A stretch of DNA of 64,000 bases from Rhizobium oryzihabitans (GTDB lineage Bacteria > Pseudomonadota > Alphaproteobacteria > Rhizobiales > Rhizobiaceae). A program made the translations under genes and the position numbers. Of the stretch, positions 17,763-26,403 are shown one piece after another. Position 1 is the stretch's first letter, and each line of letters opens with the position of its first letter. The stretch lies in contig NZ_CP048632.1 of assembly GCF_010669145.1 (NCBI RefSeq), forward strand, positions 1,178,001-1,242,000. The letters run 5' to 3'. Under the pieces are notes generated by a model, which was not told the origin of the DNA, searched no databases, and saw only the letters and a program-made list of their open reading frames with translations.

Positions 17763-19862
17763 TTGCCGATTTTCAAGAACCTGCCCGTTGCTCCAACCGC
17801 CGAAAAAAAGCCCGTTCAGGACACGCATCACGGCATCACCCGCACCGACGATTATGCATGGTTCCGGGCCGATAACTGGCAGGCCATGTTCAAGGACCCT
17901 ACCCTGCTCGACCCGTCGATCCGCGCCCATCTGGAAGCGGAAAACGCCTATATGGAAGCGGCCATGGGCGACACCAGGGCGCTTCAGGAAAAGCTGTTCG
18001 AGGAGATGAAAGGCCGCATCAAGCAGGATGATTCCTCCGTGCCGGTCAATGACGGGCCCTATGCTTACGGGACATTGTTCGTGACCGGCGGCGAGCAGCC
18101 GCATTATTTCCGCACTCCGCGCGATGGCGGCGAAAAACATGTGCTGCTTGATGGTGACAAGGAAGCGGAAGGCAAGGATTATTTCCGTCTTGCCGGCCTC
18201 GACCAGTCTTCCGATCACAGTCACGGCATCTGGGGTTATGACGACAAGGGGTCGGAATATTTCACGCTGCGCATCCGCAATCTCGAAAGCGGCGAGGACC
18301 TTGCGGATATCGTCGAAAACACCGGCGGCGGCGGCGCATGGGCGCCCGATGGCAAGAGCTTCTTCTACACGCTGCAGGACGAAAACCACCGCCCCTCGAA
18401 GGTCTTCCACCATATCATCGGCGAGCCGCAATCGGCCGACCGGCTGGTCTATGAGGAAAAGGATCCCGGCTTCTTCATGGGCGTCGGCGCATCGGTTCTC
18501 GACGATTTCATCTTCATCGACATTCACGACCACGAGACCAGCGAATACCGCATTCTTTCCACGAAGGACCTGACGGCCGAGCCCGCTATCGTGGCTGAGC
18601 GCGAAGAGGGGATCGAATATTCGATGTGCGAAGGCGGCGATGTCTTCTACATCCTCACCAATGACGGCGATGCCAAGGATTTCCGCATCATGGAAGCGCC
18701 GGTGACCGCGCCGGGCAAGGAAAACTGGAAAGAAGTCGTGCCGCATGAGCCGGGCCGCCTCATCCTCTCGGTCGATGCCTATGCCCGCCACCTGATCTGG
18801 CTGGAGCGCCGCGACGGCCTGCCGCGCATCGTCATCCGTGACCGCAGGTCCGGTGAGGAACATTCCATCGCCTTTGCCGAGGAGGCCTATTCGCTCGGCC
18901 TGCACGGTGCTGCCGAATACGATACCGATGTCATCCGCTTTTCCTATTCTTCGATGACGACACCGAGCCAGCTGTTCGATTACGACATGGTGACGCGCGA
19001 GCGCACGCTGCTGAAGACGCAGGAAGTGCCCTCCGGCCACAATCCGGATGATTACATCACCCGCCGCATCATGGCCCCTGCCCATGATGGCGAACTGGTG
19101 CCGGTCTCGCTGCTCTATCGCAAGGGCGTGGCGCTGGACGGTTCCGCGCCCTGCCTGCTTTACGGTTACGGCGCTTACGGCATCTCCATTCCCGCCTCCT
19201 TCTCCACCACCACGCTGTCTTTGGCCGACCGTGGCTTCATCTATGCCATCGCCCACATCCGCGGCGGCAAGGACAAGGGTTTCGAATGGTACGAAACCGG
19301 CAAGATGGAAGACAAACAGAATACTTTCAAAGACTTCATCGCCGCTGCCGATCATCTGGTGGAGGAAGGGTTCACCTCCTATGGGGGCATCATCGCAGAA
19401 GGCGGCTCGGCGGGCGGCATGCTGATGGGGGCCGTTGCCAACATGGCACCGGAAAAATTCGCCGGCATCATCGCCGCCGTTCCCTTCGTGGACGTGCTGA
19501 CCACCATGCTTGATGACACTTTGCCGCTCACCCCGCCGGAATGGCCGGAATGGGGCAATCCGCTGGAATCGGAAGAGGAATATCAGTGGATCGCCGCCTA
19601 CAGCCCCTATGACAATGTCGCGAACAAGCCCTACCCACCGATCCTTGCGCTTTCCGGCCTCACCGATCCGCGGGTGACCTATTGGGAACCGACCAAATGG
19701 GTGGCGAAGCTGCGTGAAAAAACGACGGGGGAAGCCCCGATCCTGCTCAAGACCAACATGGCGGCGGGCCATGGCGGCAAGTCGGGCCGTTTCCAGCGGC
19801 TGGAGGAAATCGCCTTCGAATATGCCTTCGCGCTGAAGGTGGCGGGCAAGGACGCCGTATGA
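17763..19862 (+). CDS. S9 family oligopeptidase (oligopeptidase B-like)
   Basis: About 699 residues, the usual length of oligopeptidase B/protease II. An N-terminal beta-propeller (to about 410) regulates access to a C-terminal alpha/beta hydrolase. With the chosen start the triad is Ser549 (GGSAGG), Asp635 (LTDPRVTYWEP) and His670 (AAGHGGKSGR). It cleaves short peptides in the cytosol, typically after basic residues. The start is uncertain: both candidates are TTG. I prefer 17763 because the product then begins (M)PIFKNLPVAP like relatives; 17694 has a GGAGA site but adds 23 unlike residues. Confidence 0.9.
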   Translation: MPIFKNLPVAPTAEKKPVQDTHHGITRTDDYAWFRADNWQAMFKDPTLLDPSIRAHLEAENAYMEAAMGDTRALQEKLFEEMKGRIKQDDSSVPVNDGPYAYGTLFVTGGEQPHYFRTPRDGGEKHVLLDGDKEAEGKDYFRLAGLDQSSDHSHGIWGYDDKGSEYFTLRIRNLESGEDLADIVENTGGGGAWAPDGKSFFYTLQDENHRPSKVFHHIIGEPQSADRLVYEEKDPGFFMGVGASVLDDFIFIDIHDHETSEYRILSTKDLTAEPAIVAEREEGIEYSMCEGGDVFYILTNDGDAKDFRIMEAPVTAPGKENWKEVVPHEPGRLILSVDAYARHLIWLERRDGLPRIVIRDRRSGEEHSIAFAEEAYSLGLHGAAEYDTDVIRFSYSSMTTPSQLFDYDMVTRERTLLKTQEVPSGHNPDDYITRRIMAPAHDGELVPVSLLYRKGVALDGSAPCLLYGYGAYGISIPASFSTTTLSLADRGFIYAIAHIRGGKDKGFEWYETGKMEDKQNTFKDFIAAADHLVEEGFTSYGGIIAEGGSAGGMLMGAVANMAPEKFAGIIAAVPFVDVLTTMLDDTLPLTPPEWPEWGNPLESEEEYQWIAAYSPYDNVANKPYPPILALSGLTDPRVTYWEPTKWVAKLREKTTGEAPILLKTNMAAGHGGKSGRFQRLEEIAFEYAFALKVAGKDAV

Positions 19863-19880
19863 CACGCTGATTGCAAAAAC

Positions 19881-19903
19881 GGGCGGCGATTCAATCGTCG
19901 CCC
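19881..19903 (+). terminator. Stem-loop after the oligopeptidase gene
   Basis: A 10-bp stem (GGGCGGCGAT/ATCGTCGCCC, one G-U pair) with a 3-base loop lies 19 bases past the stop. The following T-run is short. Confidence 0.55.
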
Positions 19904-19910
19904 GCTCTCA

Positions 19911-20360
19911 TTTGAGACGAAAATACCCATTAAAAACCTCTTTATGAATATTTTTTCCACAAAAACTCGACTTCATCTTTTCTACAAATGCCACTTTCGG
20001 CGTCGATGAATTTTTATTTCCCGTTACTGCAACTCTAACTATATTGTTGCGAAACCCAAATAAGTGTCATGTATTACGCGACACTAGAAAATGTTCCGAA
20101 AATCGAACGCATGGCTGCGATGCGCCATTTCGCGTTGCAATATCACTTTTTGGCCGTATTATGCCGGTCGTTGACATATTCATGCGCCTTTTCGCCGCTC
20201 TTCCTGCGGCAATCCTGCAGCACGTCTTGCGGATATTCTTAGTGCCGTAATTTTTCGGCTTTTTCACGCGCCATGTCAGTTCGCCCTTGGCAATTCGGGC
20301 TTTGCAGTGCTCCCGCTTTGCCAATTGAAAACACTGCATCAGACTTGGGGGTCTTACACC
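19911..20360. other. AT-rich intergenic region upstream of the ABC transporter operon
   Basis: This 450-base stretch has no convincing gene. A TTGACA at 20171 and a weak GCCG/CGGC hairpin with a T-run at 20244-20264 are visible. The segment just before the transporter start (20335-20360) contains CATCAGACTTGGGG, also seen before the small gene at 25940. Promoters for the osmolyte transporter presumably lie here. Confidence 0.4.
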
Positions 20361-21371
20361 ATGAAGAAACTCCTGGCCTCGACCATTCTCGTAACGGGCT
20401 TTATCATCGCTGCCGGTGCAGCAAATTCCGCCAACGCCGCTGAAGACTGCGGCAGCATCACCATCGCCGAAATGAACTGGGCTTCCGCCGGTGTCGCGGC
20501 TTACGTCGACAAGTTCATCATGGAAAACGGCTATGACTGCACGGTCAACGTCGTCAGCGGCGATACCATGCCGACGTTTGCTTCCATGAACGAAAAGGGC
20601 CAGCCGGATATGGCGCCCGAATTGTGGGTCAATGCCGTGCGTGAGCCGCTCAGCGCCGCCGTCAAGGAAGGCCGCATGATCGAGGCGTCGAAAATCCTCA
20701 GCGATGGCGGCGTCGAAGGCTGGTGGATCCCGAAATTCATCGCTGACGCCCACCCCGACATCAAGACCGTCGAGGATGCCCTGAAACATCCCGAACTCTT
20801 CCCCGCCCCGGAAGATGCCAGCAAGGGCGCCGTGCACAATTGCCCGTCCGGCTGGAACTGCCAGGTGACGACCACCAATCTCTACAAGGCGCGCGAAGGC
20901 GACAAAAAGGGCTTCACGCTGGTCGACACGGGTTCGGCCGCCGGCCTTGACGGCTCGATCGCCAACGCGTTCGAAAAGAAGCAGGGCTGGCTCGGCTATT
21001 ACTGGTCACCCACCGCCATTCTCGGCAAATACGAGATGGTGAAGCTGGATGACGGCGTCGAGCTGGACCGCGCCCATTACGACGAGTGCACGGCCAAGGT
21101 CGATTGCGCCGATCCCAAGGTGAACGCCTATCCGGTGGCCGACGTCTTCACCGTCATCACCAAGGATTTCGCCGACAAGGCGGGCGTGACGATGGACTAC
21201 ATCAAGGCCCGCAACTGGGACAACAAGACCGTTGCCGAGATCCTTGCCTGGATGGATGAGAACCAGGGCACCAACGAGGACGGTGCGGAGTATTTCCTCG
21301 AGAACCATGAGGACATCTGGACGAAATGGGTTCCGGCCGAGGTGGCGGAGAAGATCAAGGCTTCGATGTAA
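20361..21371 (+). CDS. Quaternary-amine ABC transporter, periplasmic binding protein (ProX/OpuAC type)
   Basis: A 336-residue secreted binding protein. The signal peptide ends near NAA|EDC (about residue 29). The OpuAC-type fold follows, with conserved ITIAEMNWASAGVAAYV, SGDTMPTFASMNEKGQPDMAPELWVN and aromatic positions typical of the betaine/choline cage. Two cysteine pairs (CGS...YDC and the NCPSGWNC region) may form disulfides. It delivers glycine betaine, proline betaine, choline or histidine-like ligands to the permease at 21640; sequence alone does not settle which. A GGGGG ribosome site precedes the ATG. The operon is interrupted by repeat E2. Confidence 0.92.
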   Translation: MKKLLASTILVTGFIIAAGAANSANAAEDCGSITIAEMNWASAGVAAYVDKFIMENGYDCTVNVVSGDTMPTFASMNEKGQPDMAPELWVNAVREPLSAAVKEGRMIEASKILSDGGVEGWWIPKFIADAHPDIKTVEDALKHPELFPAPEDASKGAVHNCPSGWNCQVTTTNLYKAREGDKKGFTLVDTGSAAGLDGSIANAFEKKQGWLGYYWSPTAILGKYEMVKLDDGVELDRAHYDECTAKVDCADPKVNAYPVADVFTVITKDFADKAGVTMDYIKARNWDNKTVAEILAWMDENQGTNEDGAEYFLENHEDIWTKWVPAEVAEKIKASM

Positions 21372-21412
21372 CCCATCCGCAGGAGGGAAAAGTCTGGGTT
21401 TGCATCTGTGGC

Positions 21413-21568
21413 TTACCCCCCTCTGCCCTGCCGGGCATCTCCCCCTCAAGGGGGGAGATCGAATCGCGGCGGGGCATCGCCCATCACGGACGGTGCGAAT
21501 CGTGGAGGCAGTGCGTCCTGCCGATCTCCCCCCTTGAGGGGGAGATGTCCGGCAGGAGAGAGGGGGGT
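21413..21568. repeat. Long palindromic repeat, family E, copy 2, inside an operon
   Basis: It has the same design as the copy at 13935: CTTACCCCCCTCTGCCCTG-type ends and nested CATCTCCCCCTCAAGGGG arms, with a diverged interior. It fills most of the 268-base gap between the binding-protein gene and the permease gene of one ABC operon, so it must be transcribed and could fold strongly in the mRNA. Confidence 0.9.
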
Positions 21569-21639
21569 GGCCGCACACTCCAGCAGTTCCACCGTCCCTC
21601 CCATCCCATCTCCTAAACCCCAAAGGGAAAACAACAATA

Positions 21640-22548
21640 ATGGCCCTCTGCAATTACCTGCCGGACATGCTCTGCAAGTTTCCGGCCATCGACAATTCCA
21701 CGATGCGTGTGGCACGCAAGACCATCGATGATGGTTTTCGCGACATCGTGCGCAATTATGGCGATGCGATCGACGTGGTCGTGCATCCGCTGCAGCTCTT
21801 CCTCAATTCCTCGGAGCGGCTGTTCATCCAGACCCCGTGGATCATCACCATGCTGGTCATTCTGGCCATCGTTCATCTGGCCGGGCGCAGCTTCAAGATC
21901 ACCGGTGGCACTGCCATCTCCCTGCTGATGATCGGCGCGGTCGGCCTCTGGCGCGACGCCATGACGACGCTCTCCATCGTCGCCATCGCCACGCTGATCG
22001 CCATCGTCATCGGCCTGCCGCTCGGCATCCTGATGGGACGTTCGGAACGCCTGCAACGCCTCATCAATCCCGTGCTCGACGTGATGCAGACCCTGCCAAG
22101 CTTCGTTTATCTCATCCCCGTGGTGGTGATTTTCGGCATCGGCAAGGTACCGGGCCTGATCGCAGTGGTGATCTACGCCATTCCGCCCGTCATTCGCCTC
22201 ACCAGCCTCGGCATTCGCCTGGTGGACCGGGAAGTGCTTGAGGCGGCCGATGCCTTCGGCTCCTCCAACGGTCAGAAGCTGTTCAACGTGCAGCTGCCGT
22301 TGGCGTTGCCCACCATCATGACCGGCATCAACCAGACCATCATGATGGCGCTCGCCATGGTCGTCGTCGCCTCCATGGTCGGTGTCGGCGGGCTGGGCAA
22401 GAACGTGCTGCAGGCCATCAACAACCAGTTTTTCACGGTGGGCTTCCTGAACGGTTTCGCTCTGGTCGCCATCGCCATCATGTTCGACCGGGCGAGCCAG
22501 GCTTTCGGCAAGCGTCTGCAGAAATACCGCGAGGTCTCCCATGGCTAA
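21640..22548 (+). CDS. Quaternary-amine ABC transporter, permease (ProW type)
   Basis: A 302-residue inner-membrane permease of the OpuAB/ProW family. A hydrophilic N-terminal arm (to about 65) precedes five or six helices. The cytoplasmic EAA-type loop reads EAADAFGSSNGQKLFNVQLPLALP and contacts the ATPase. Its 3' end overlaps the ATPase gene by 8 bases (ATGGCTAA). The ribosome site AAAGGG is far from the start (about 13 bases), so translation initiation may be modest, consistent with lower need for permease than binding protein. Confidence 0.93.
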   Translation: MALCNYLPDMLCKFPAIDNSTMRVARKTIDDGFRDIVRNYGDAIDVVVHPLQLFLNSSERLFIQTPWIITMLVILAIVHLAGRSFKITGGTAISLLMIGAVGLWRDAMTTLSIVAIATLIAIVIGLPLGILMGRSERLQRLINPVLDVMQTLPSFVYLIPVVVIFGIGKVPGLIAVVIYAIPPVIRLTSLGIRLVDREVLEAADAFGSSNGQKLFNVQLPLALPTIMTGINQTIMMALAMVVVASMVGVGGLGKNVLQAINNQFFTVGFLNGFALVAIAIMFDRASQAFGKRLQKYREVSHG

Positions 22549-23644
22549 AAGCATCGAAATCAAGAATCTTTACAAGATCTTCGGCAAGCATCCCGAGAAA
22601 TACCTCGAAGCGGTGCGATCAGGCATGGATAAGGTCGAGCTGAACGACAAACACAACCATGTGCTCGGTCTCAACAACATCAACATCACCATGCCGGGCG
22701 GCAAGATCACCGTCGTGATGGGCCTTTCCGGTTCCGGCAAGTCGACGCTGATCCGCCACATCAACCGGCTGATCGACCCGACGGCGGGTGAGGTTCTCTA
22801 TGACGGCGAGGATATCTGCGGCATGAGTGCGTCGGCGCTGAGGCAATTCCGCCGCCATAAAACGGCGATGGTGTTCCAGAAATTCGGCCTTCTGCCGCAT
22901 CGTACCGTGCTGGAAAACAGCGTCTACGGCCTCGACATCCAGGGCGTGCCGCGCAGGGAGAGCGAAGAAAAGGGCCGTTACTGGCTGGAGCGTGTCGGCC
23001 TTGCCGGATACGAGGATTATTATCCGAACCAGCTTTCCGGCGGCATGCAGCAGCGCGTCGGCCTTGCCCGGGCGCTTGCCAATGACGCCGATATTCTGCT
23101 GATGGACGAGGCCTATTCGGCGCTCGATCCGCTGATCCGCGTCGACATGCAGACCATGCTGCTCGATCTTCAGCAGGAGCTGAAAAAGACCGTGGTGTTC
23201 ATTACCCACGATCTGGACGAGGCTTTGCGGCTCGGCGACCATATCGCCATTTTGAAGGACGGCGAAGTGGTGCAGCAGGGCGACGGCCAGAGCATCATCC
23301 TCTCGCCTGCGGATGGTTACGTCACCGACTTCGTGCGCGACGTCAATCGCGGCCGCGTGCTGCAGGCGACCACGGTGATGGAGCCGCTTGAAAGCCGCCC
23401 GGAGGGCATGTCCGTGCCTGAGAACGCGACGCTGGAAACCATCGCCCGCGACATGTCGGAGGCGAACGAAACCACCGCCCATGTGGTGGACGAGGACGGC
23501 AAGCCGGTCGGCAGCATCGGCCTCGACACGCTGGTGGCGGCCATGGTGACGCCCGCGCCGCAGGAGGTTGAGGTTGAGGTGAAGGCGGAAGCGGCAGAGG
23601 AGCCCCAGGAAACGGTTGTTCCGGTGGAAAAAGAAACGGCGTAA
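22541..23644 (+). CDS. Quaternary-amine ABC transporter, ATPase (ProV type)
   Basis: A 367-residue ATP-binding subunit. Walker A is GLSGSGKST (about 66-74), the signature is LSGGMQQRVGLARAL, Walker B is ILLMDEAYSALDP, and the switch is FITHDLDEA. Compared with most ABC ATPases the Walker B follower is DEAYSALD, typical for ProV. A C-terminal CBS-like tail (about 275-345) fits osmotic gating, but a second CBS domain is not evident. The final 30 residues are Glu/Val-rich, low-complexity and probably disordered. It is translationally coupled to the permease. Confidence 0.93.
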   Translation: MAKSIEIKNLYKIFGKHPEKYLEAVRSGMDKVELNDKHNHVLGLNNINITMPGGKITVVMGLSGSGKSTLIRHINRLIDPTAGEVLYDGEDICGMSASALRQFRRHKTAMVFQKFGLLPHRTVLENSVYGLDIQGVPRRESEEKGRYWLERVGLAGYEDYYPNQLSGGMQQRVGLARALANDADILLMDEAYSALDPLIRVDMQTMLLDLQQELKKTVVFITHDLDEALRLGDHIAILKDGEVVQQGDGQSIILSPADGYVTDFVRDVNRGRVLQATTVMEPLESRPEGMSVPENATLETIARDMSEANETTAHVVDEDGKPVGSIGLDTLVAAMVTPAPQEVEVEVKAEAAEEPQETVVPVEKETA

Positions 23645-23680
23645 TCCGGCATTCCGGGAACTGACTGGCCCTGCCCCAAA

Positions 23681-23775
23681 CTCCGCGTCATCCTCGGGCT
23701 TGACCCGAGGATCCATTTTGCGTCGATAAGCCCACGGCTATGGATCCTCGCCTCAAGGGCGAGGATGACGCGGAG
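23681..23775. repeat. Palindromic repeat, family B, copy 1
   Basis: CTCCGCGTCATCCTCGGGC at the left pairs with its mirror at the right, and CTTGACCCGAGGATCCA forms an inner hairpin. It follows the ABC operon by 36 bases and could serve as its terminator. Other copies lie at 24341, 32138 and 58506. Confidence 0.85.
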
Positions 23776-24016
23776 TGTGAGGCAAGGCGTATTTCAGTGC
23801 CAGCCTTGAGCTCAAGCGCCAGCGCCCGCTTGCTCTTCCCCGCCGCCGTGCAAAATCCGGAGATAGCTGCCCCGGCCTCGCGTCCAGTCATGCAAAAACG
23901 AAGCACTCCTTTGCCGGCTGTCAAGTCGGGAATGACGCTGCAACGCAGCAAACGCAAGCTTCAGGCAAGCCGCCGCCGTTAACCATTTGTTAACTTTTGA
24001 ACGCGGAATCACCGAC

Positions 24017-24289
24017 ATGCAGATCGAAAGCAATATTGGCGGGTACAATTATCAGGGACGTATCCGCGACATCGAAAAAGCCGGCAGCGCACAGAGCGCG
24101 CCAGAAGAGCAGGCTGTAAAACGCGGCCCCGGAAACCCGACTGTTTCCAGCACCATTCTTTCCCAGTCGCTCGCCAATGTGCTGTGGGCCGTCGGCAATG
24201 GCAGCGCGCCGGCTGCGGCATCTGCAGAGGTCGAGGTGGAAGCAAAGGCCGAATGGGTGCGCAGCGCCTATTCGGAATATACGGAATAG
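24017..24289 (+). CDS. Small hypothetical protein
   Basis: A 90-residue protein starting MQIESNIGGYNYQGRIRDI. It has no signal peptide or membrane helix; the middle is rich in Ala, Ser and Gln and the end is Glu-rich. I do not recognise a family. The start at 24017 is chosen over an in-frame upstream codon because the shorter product begins at a natural boundary; the ribosome site (GCGGA) is weak. It lies alone between two family B repeats. Confidence 0.5.
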   Translation: MQIESNIGGYNYQGRIRDIEKAGSAQSAPEEQAVKRGPGNPTVSSTILSQSLANVLWAVGNGSAPAAASAEVEVEAKAEWVRSAYSEYTE

Positions 24290-24308
24290 GCTTTCAGAAC
24301 AAAGCCTC

Positions 24309-24420
24309 AACCGCACCCTCCGTCATCCTTAACCGCACCCTCCGTCATCCTCGGGCTTGGCCCGAGGATCCACGTTGCCGGCGGAGCATGGATCCTCGGG
24401 TCAAGCCCGAGGATGACGGA
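24309..24420. repeat. Palindromic repeat, family B, copy 2, with a 22-base tandem duplication
   Basis: The family B palindrome spans 24341-24420 (CGTCATCCTCGGGCTTGG and mirror). Immediately before it the segment AACCGCACCCTCCGTCATCC occurs twice with a 22-base period (24309 and 24331). The second copy runs into the palindrome, so the repeat edge itself has been duplicated. Confidence 0.85.
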
Positions 24421-24468
24421 TGCGGGTTGGCGGTCGCTCGCCAGCCACCAGAGAAAACGTGATTCCCA

Positions 24469-25461
24469 TCAGGCCCTTGCCGGGCTGACCTCCACCGTTA
24501 CATGCGAAAGTTCATGTATGGCCGCAAGCTTCTGCTTGTAGAAAGCCGGGGCCTTCGGCACTTGCGAGCGGATGGCGACGATGGCGGCGTGATGGCCCGG
24601 GCCGACCTGCCAGACGTGCAGGTCGGTAATGCGATCCTCTTCCGTTTCCACGCTTTGACGGATTTCCTGCGGCAGGTCGTCGGCCTGCGGCAGTGCGTCT
24701 AGCAGCGTCGTCGCCGTGGAGCGAACCAGACCCCATGACCAGCGGGCGATGACCAGGCCGCCGACGATGCCCATCGCCGGATCAAGGAAGGACCAGCCGT
24801 TCCATTTGCCGAGCAGCAGCGCGACGATGGCCAGAACCGAGGTCAGCGCATCCGCCAGCACATGCAGATAGGCCGCGCGCAGATTATTGTCCCTGCCGCC
24901 CTTTGCGCCGTGTTCACCATGATGCGCGTGAGAACCGTGACCGTGATGGGCATGTGAGCCCTGCGCGTGACCATGGCCGTGGGCGTGATCATGGTGGTGA
25001 TCATCCTTCAGCAGCACGGCGCTGACGAGATTGACGGCAAGACCGATGACGGCGACGAGGATTGCCTGGTTGAAATCGATTTCGACCGGATTGACGAGAC
25101 GCATCGCACTTTCGACAGCGATGAGCAATGCCACCACCGCCAGCACGATGGCGCTGGCAAAGCCCGCGAGATCGCCGAACTTGCCGGTGCCGAAGGTGAA
25201 GCGCGGATTGCGCGCCTCGCGGCGGGCATAGAGATAGGCCAGCGCCGAGATGAGCATCGCGCCCGCATGGGTGGACATGTGCCAGCCATCCGCCGTCAGC
25301 GCCATGGAGCCGAACCAGTGGCCGGCGACGATCTCTGCCACCATCATCACCGTGGTCAGCGCAATCACCATCCACACGCGCTTTTCGTTACGCTCGTGGT
25401 TCTGGCCAAGGAAAACATGGTCGTGGCCGGCCGCTGTGGGAAATTCGGATGTCGTCGTCAT
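24469..25461 (-). CDS. dmeF: DmeF cobalt/nickel efflux protein (cation diffusion facilitator)
   Basis: A 330-residue inner-membrane CDF exporter that moves Co2+/Ni2+ to the periplasm in exchange for protons. Six transmembrane segments are seen. The metal-site motifs are HMSTHAGAM (TM2 region) and HVLADALTSV (TM5, HxxxD). The cytoplasmic loop at about 165-205 is a long His/Gly/Asp run typical of DmeF. A cytoplasmic C-terminal domain with DLHVWQVGPGHHAA follows. The start at 25461 has AGGA; a longer frame to 25500 is not conserved. It lies 78 bases downstream of dmeR. Confidence 0.95.
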   Translation of the reverse strand: MTTTSEFPTAAGHDHVFLGQNHERNEKRVWMVIALTTVMMVAEIVAGHWFGSMALTADGWHMSTHAGAMLISALAYLYARREARNPRFTFGTGKFGDLAGFASAIVLAVVALLIAVESAMRLVNPVEIDFNQAILVAVIGLAVNLVSAVLLKDDHHHDHAHGHGHAQGSHAHHGHGSHAHHGEHGAKGGRDNNLRAAYLHVLADALTSVLAIVALLLGKWNGWSFLDPAMGIVGGLVIARWSWGLVRSTATTLLDALPQADDLPQEIRQSVETEEDRITDLHVWQVGPGHHAAIVAIRSQVPKAPAFYKQKLAAIHELSHVTVEVSPARA

Positions 25462-25539
25462 GTCGCTAATCCTGCTCGATCCTGGAATATTTTGTTTCAC
25501 GCTCGCATCCCCAAAACACGGAGACTTTCGGGAGATATG

Positions 25540-25812
25540 TCAGCGGATGTAGGTCTTCAGCACCTGGGCCAGCTCTTCCGCCGCCCGCGCCCGCTCGTCT
25601 TCGTTTTCGGCATGCACCACGTGCTCGTGCAGATGCTCCTGCATCACCTCGCCCGTCAGGCCGGACAGCGCGCCGCGCACCGAGGCCAGCAATTGCAGCA
25701 CTTCGCCGCAGGGCTTGGAATCGTCCAATGCGCGCTCCACCGCCTCCATCTGCCCTTTCAGGCGGCGGATGCGGGCAAGCAGCTTCTCCTTGTTGCGGAT
25801 CGTGTGGGACAT
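25540..25812 (-). CDS. dmeR: DmeR, RcnR/CsoR-family cobalt/nickel-sensing repressor
   Basis: A 90-residue all-helical repressor. The nickel/cobalt ligands of E. coli RcnR are all present at identical positions: His3, Cys35, His60 and His64. This separates it from copper-sensing CsoR proteins. When metal-free it represses dmeRF. GAGGTGCCG precedes the ATG at 25812; the frame extends two codons further to 25818. The G6-centred operator at 25822-25847 lies directly upstream, overlapping where transcription should begin. Confidence 0.95.
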   Translation of the reverse strand: MSHTIRNKEKLLARIRRLKGQMEAVERALDDSKPCGEVLQLLASVRGALSGLTGEVMQEHLHEHVVHAENEDERARAAEELAQVLKTYIR

Positions 25813-25821
25813 CGGCACCTC

Positions 25822-25847
25822 ATATACTATAGGGGGGTATACTATAT
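25822..25847. promoter_or_regulatory. DmeR operator
   Basis: Two direct copies of TATACTATA flank GGGGGG, ten bases upstream of the dmeR start. This is the A/T-flanked G-tract typical of RcnR-type operators and, from memory, matches the published rhizobial dmeRF operator. DmeR-metal dissociation would open dmeRF transcription. Confidence 0.85.
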
Positions 25848-25939
25848 CGCGATGTTTTTCCGTTCAAGGCCTACGTGACGCAATCCTCGCGAATGTTTCG
25901 GCCCCTAAAAATGCTCCATCAGAACTTGGGGACTCAGTC

Positions 25940-26290
25940 ATGACGACTATCGCAGCAACCACCAGCAGCTATTACGCAACGCCGGTCCGGACCCTTGAAC
26001 CGGCAAAGAACAGGGAAGCCCACTCCACCACCGACGCTCTGCTGGAGCTGACCCGCGCAGCGCACCGCGCTATATCGAGCGCCGAAAGCGTCGCTGCGGC
26101 AGTCTCACCGGCCGCCAGCGCTTCCGCCAGCCTCGCCGCTGCATTGTGGAACCTTGATAGCGGTGCTTCCGCTGCCACCACGCCCGCGCTTGAGATGACA
26201 TCCGCTGCGCAGCCTGAAGCAGCCGTAAGCCTCGAGACGGAAGTCTTGAAGGCGCTGGCTCAGGCGCTCGGCGTGGACGCGGCCGCCTGA
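25940..26290 (+). CDS. Small Ala-rich hypothetical protein
   Basis: A 116-residue protein, very rich in Ala and Ser, predicted mostly helical, with no signal peptide or recognised domain. The start at 25940 is supported by a GGGGA ribosome site within the segment CATCAGAACTTGGGG, which resembles the leader of the ABC transporter gene at 20361. It lies between divergent dmeR and the ZntR-like gene. It could be a low-complexity cytosolic protein; the reading frame is intact and GC-rich like real neighbours. Confidence 0.5.
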   Translation: MTTIAATTSSYYATPVRTLEPAKNREAHSTTDALLELTRAAHRAISSAESVAAAVSPAASASASLAAALWNLDSGASAATTPALEMTSAAQPEAAVSLETEVLKALAQALGVDAAA

Positions 26291-26322
26291 CACCCATTGA
26301 ATGGCGGGCTGAAAAGCCATAT

Positions 26323-26337
26323 CTCTAGAGACTAGAG
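26323..26337. promoter_or_regulatory. MerR-type operator upstream of the ZntR-like gene
   Basis: A perfect palindrome CTCTAG-AGA-CTAGAG lies 67 bases before the start of the MerR gene. The same half-sites with another centre (TTG) occur in the promoter of the zntA-like gene at 61712-61730. It is probably the autoregulatory site. Confidence 0.65.
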
Positions 26338-26403
26338 CATCGGATCATGAGTGGCGAGGCCGCCTCGCCCTCTTGCCGCTGCGTCAGGGATATGGAGAAA
26401 GCC

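Noticed and set aside
17742..19865. A 707-residue open frame on the minus strand
   Set aside because: It is exactly antisense to the oligopeptidase gene, which has a full catalytic triad; the antisense product has no recognisable motif and results from GC-rich third positions.
20244..20264. Weak hairpin with T-run plus a short frame (20161-20250) as a third attenuator
   Set aside because: The stem has only four pairs with an eight-base loop, no competing arm is seen, and the short frame has no ribosome site.
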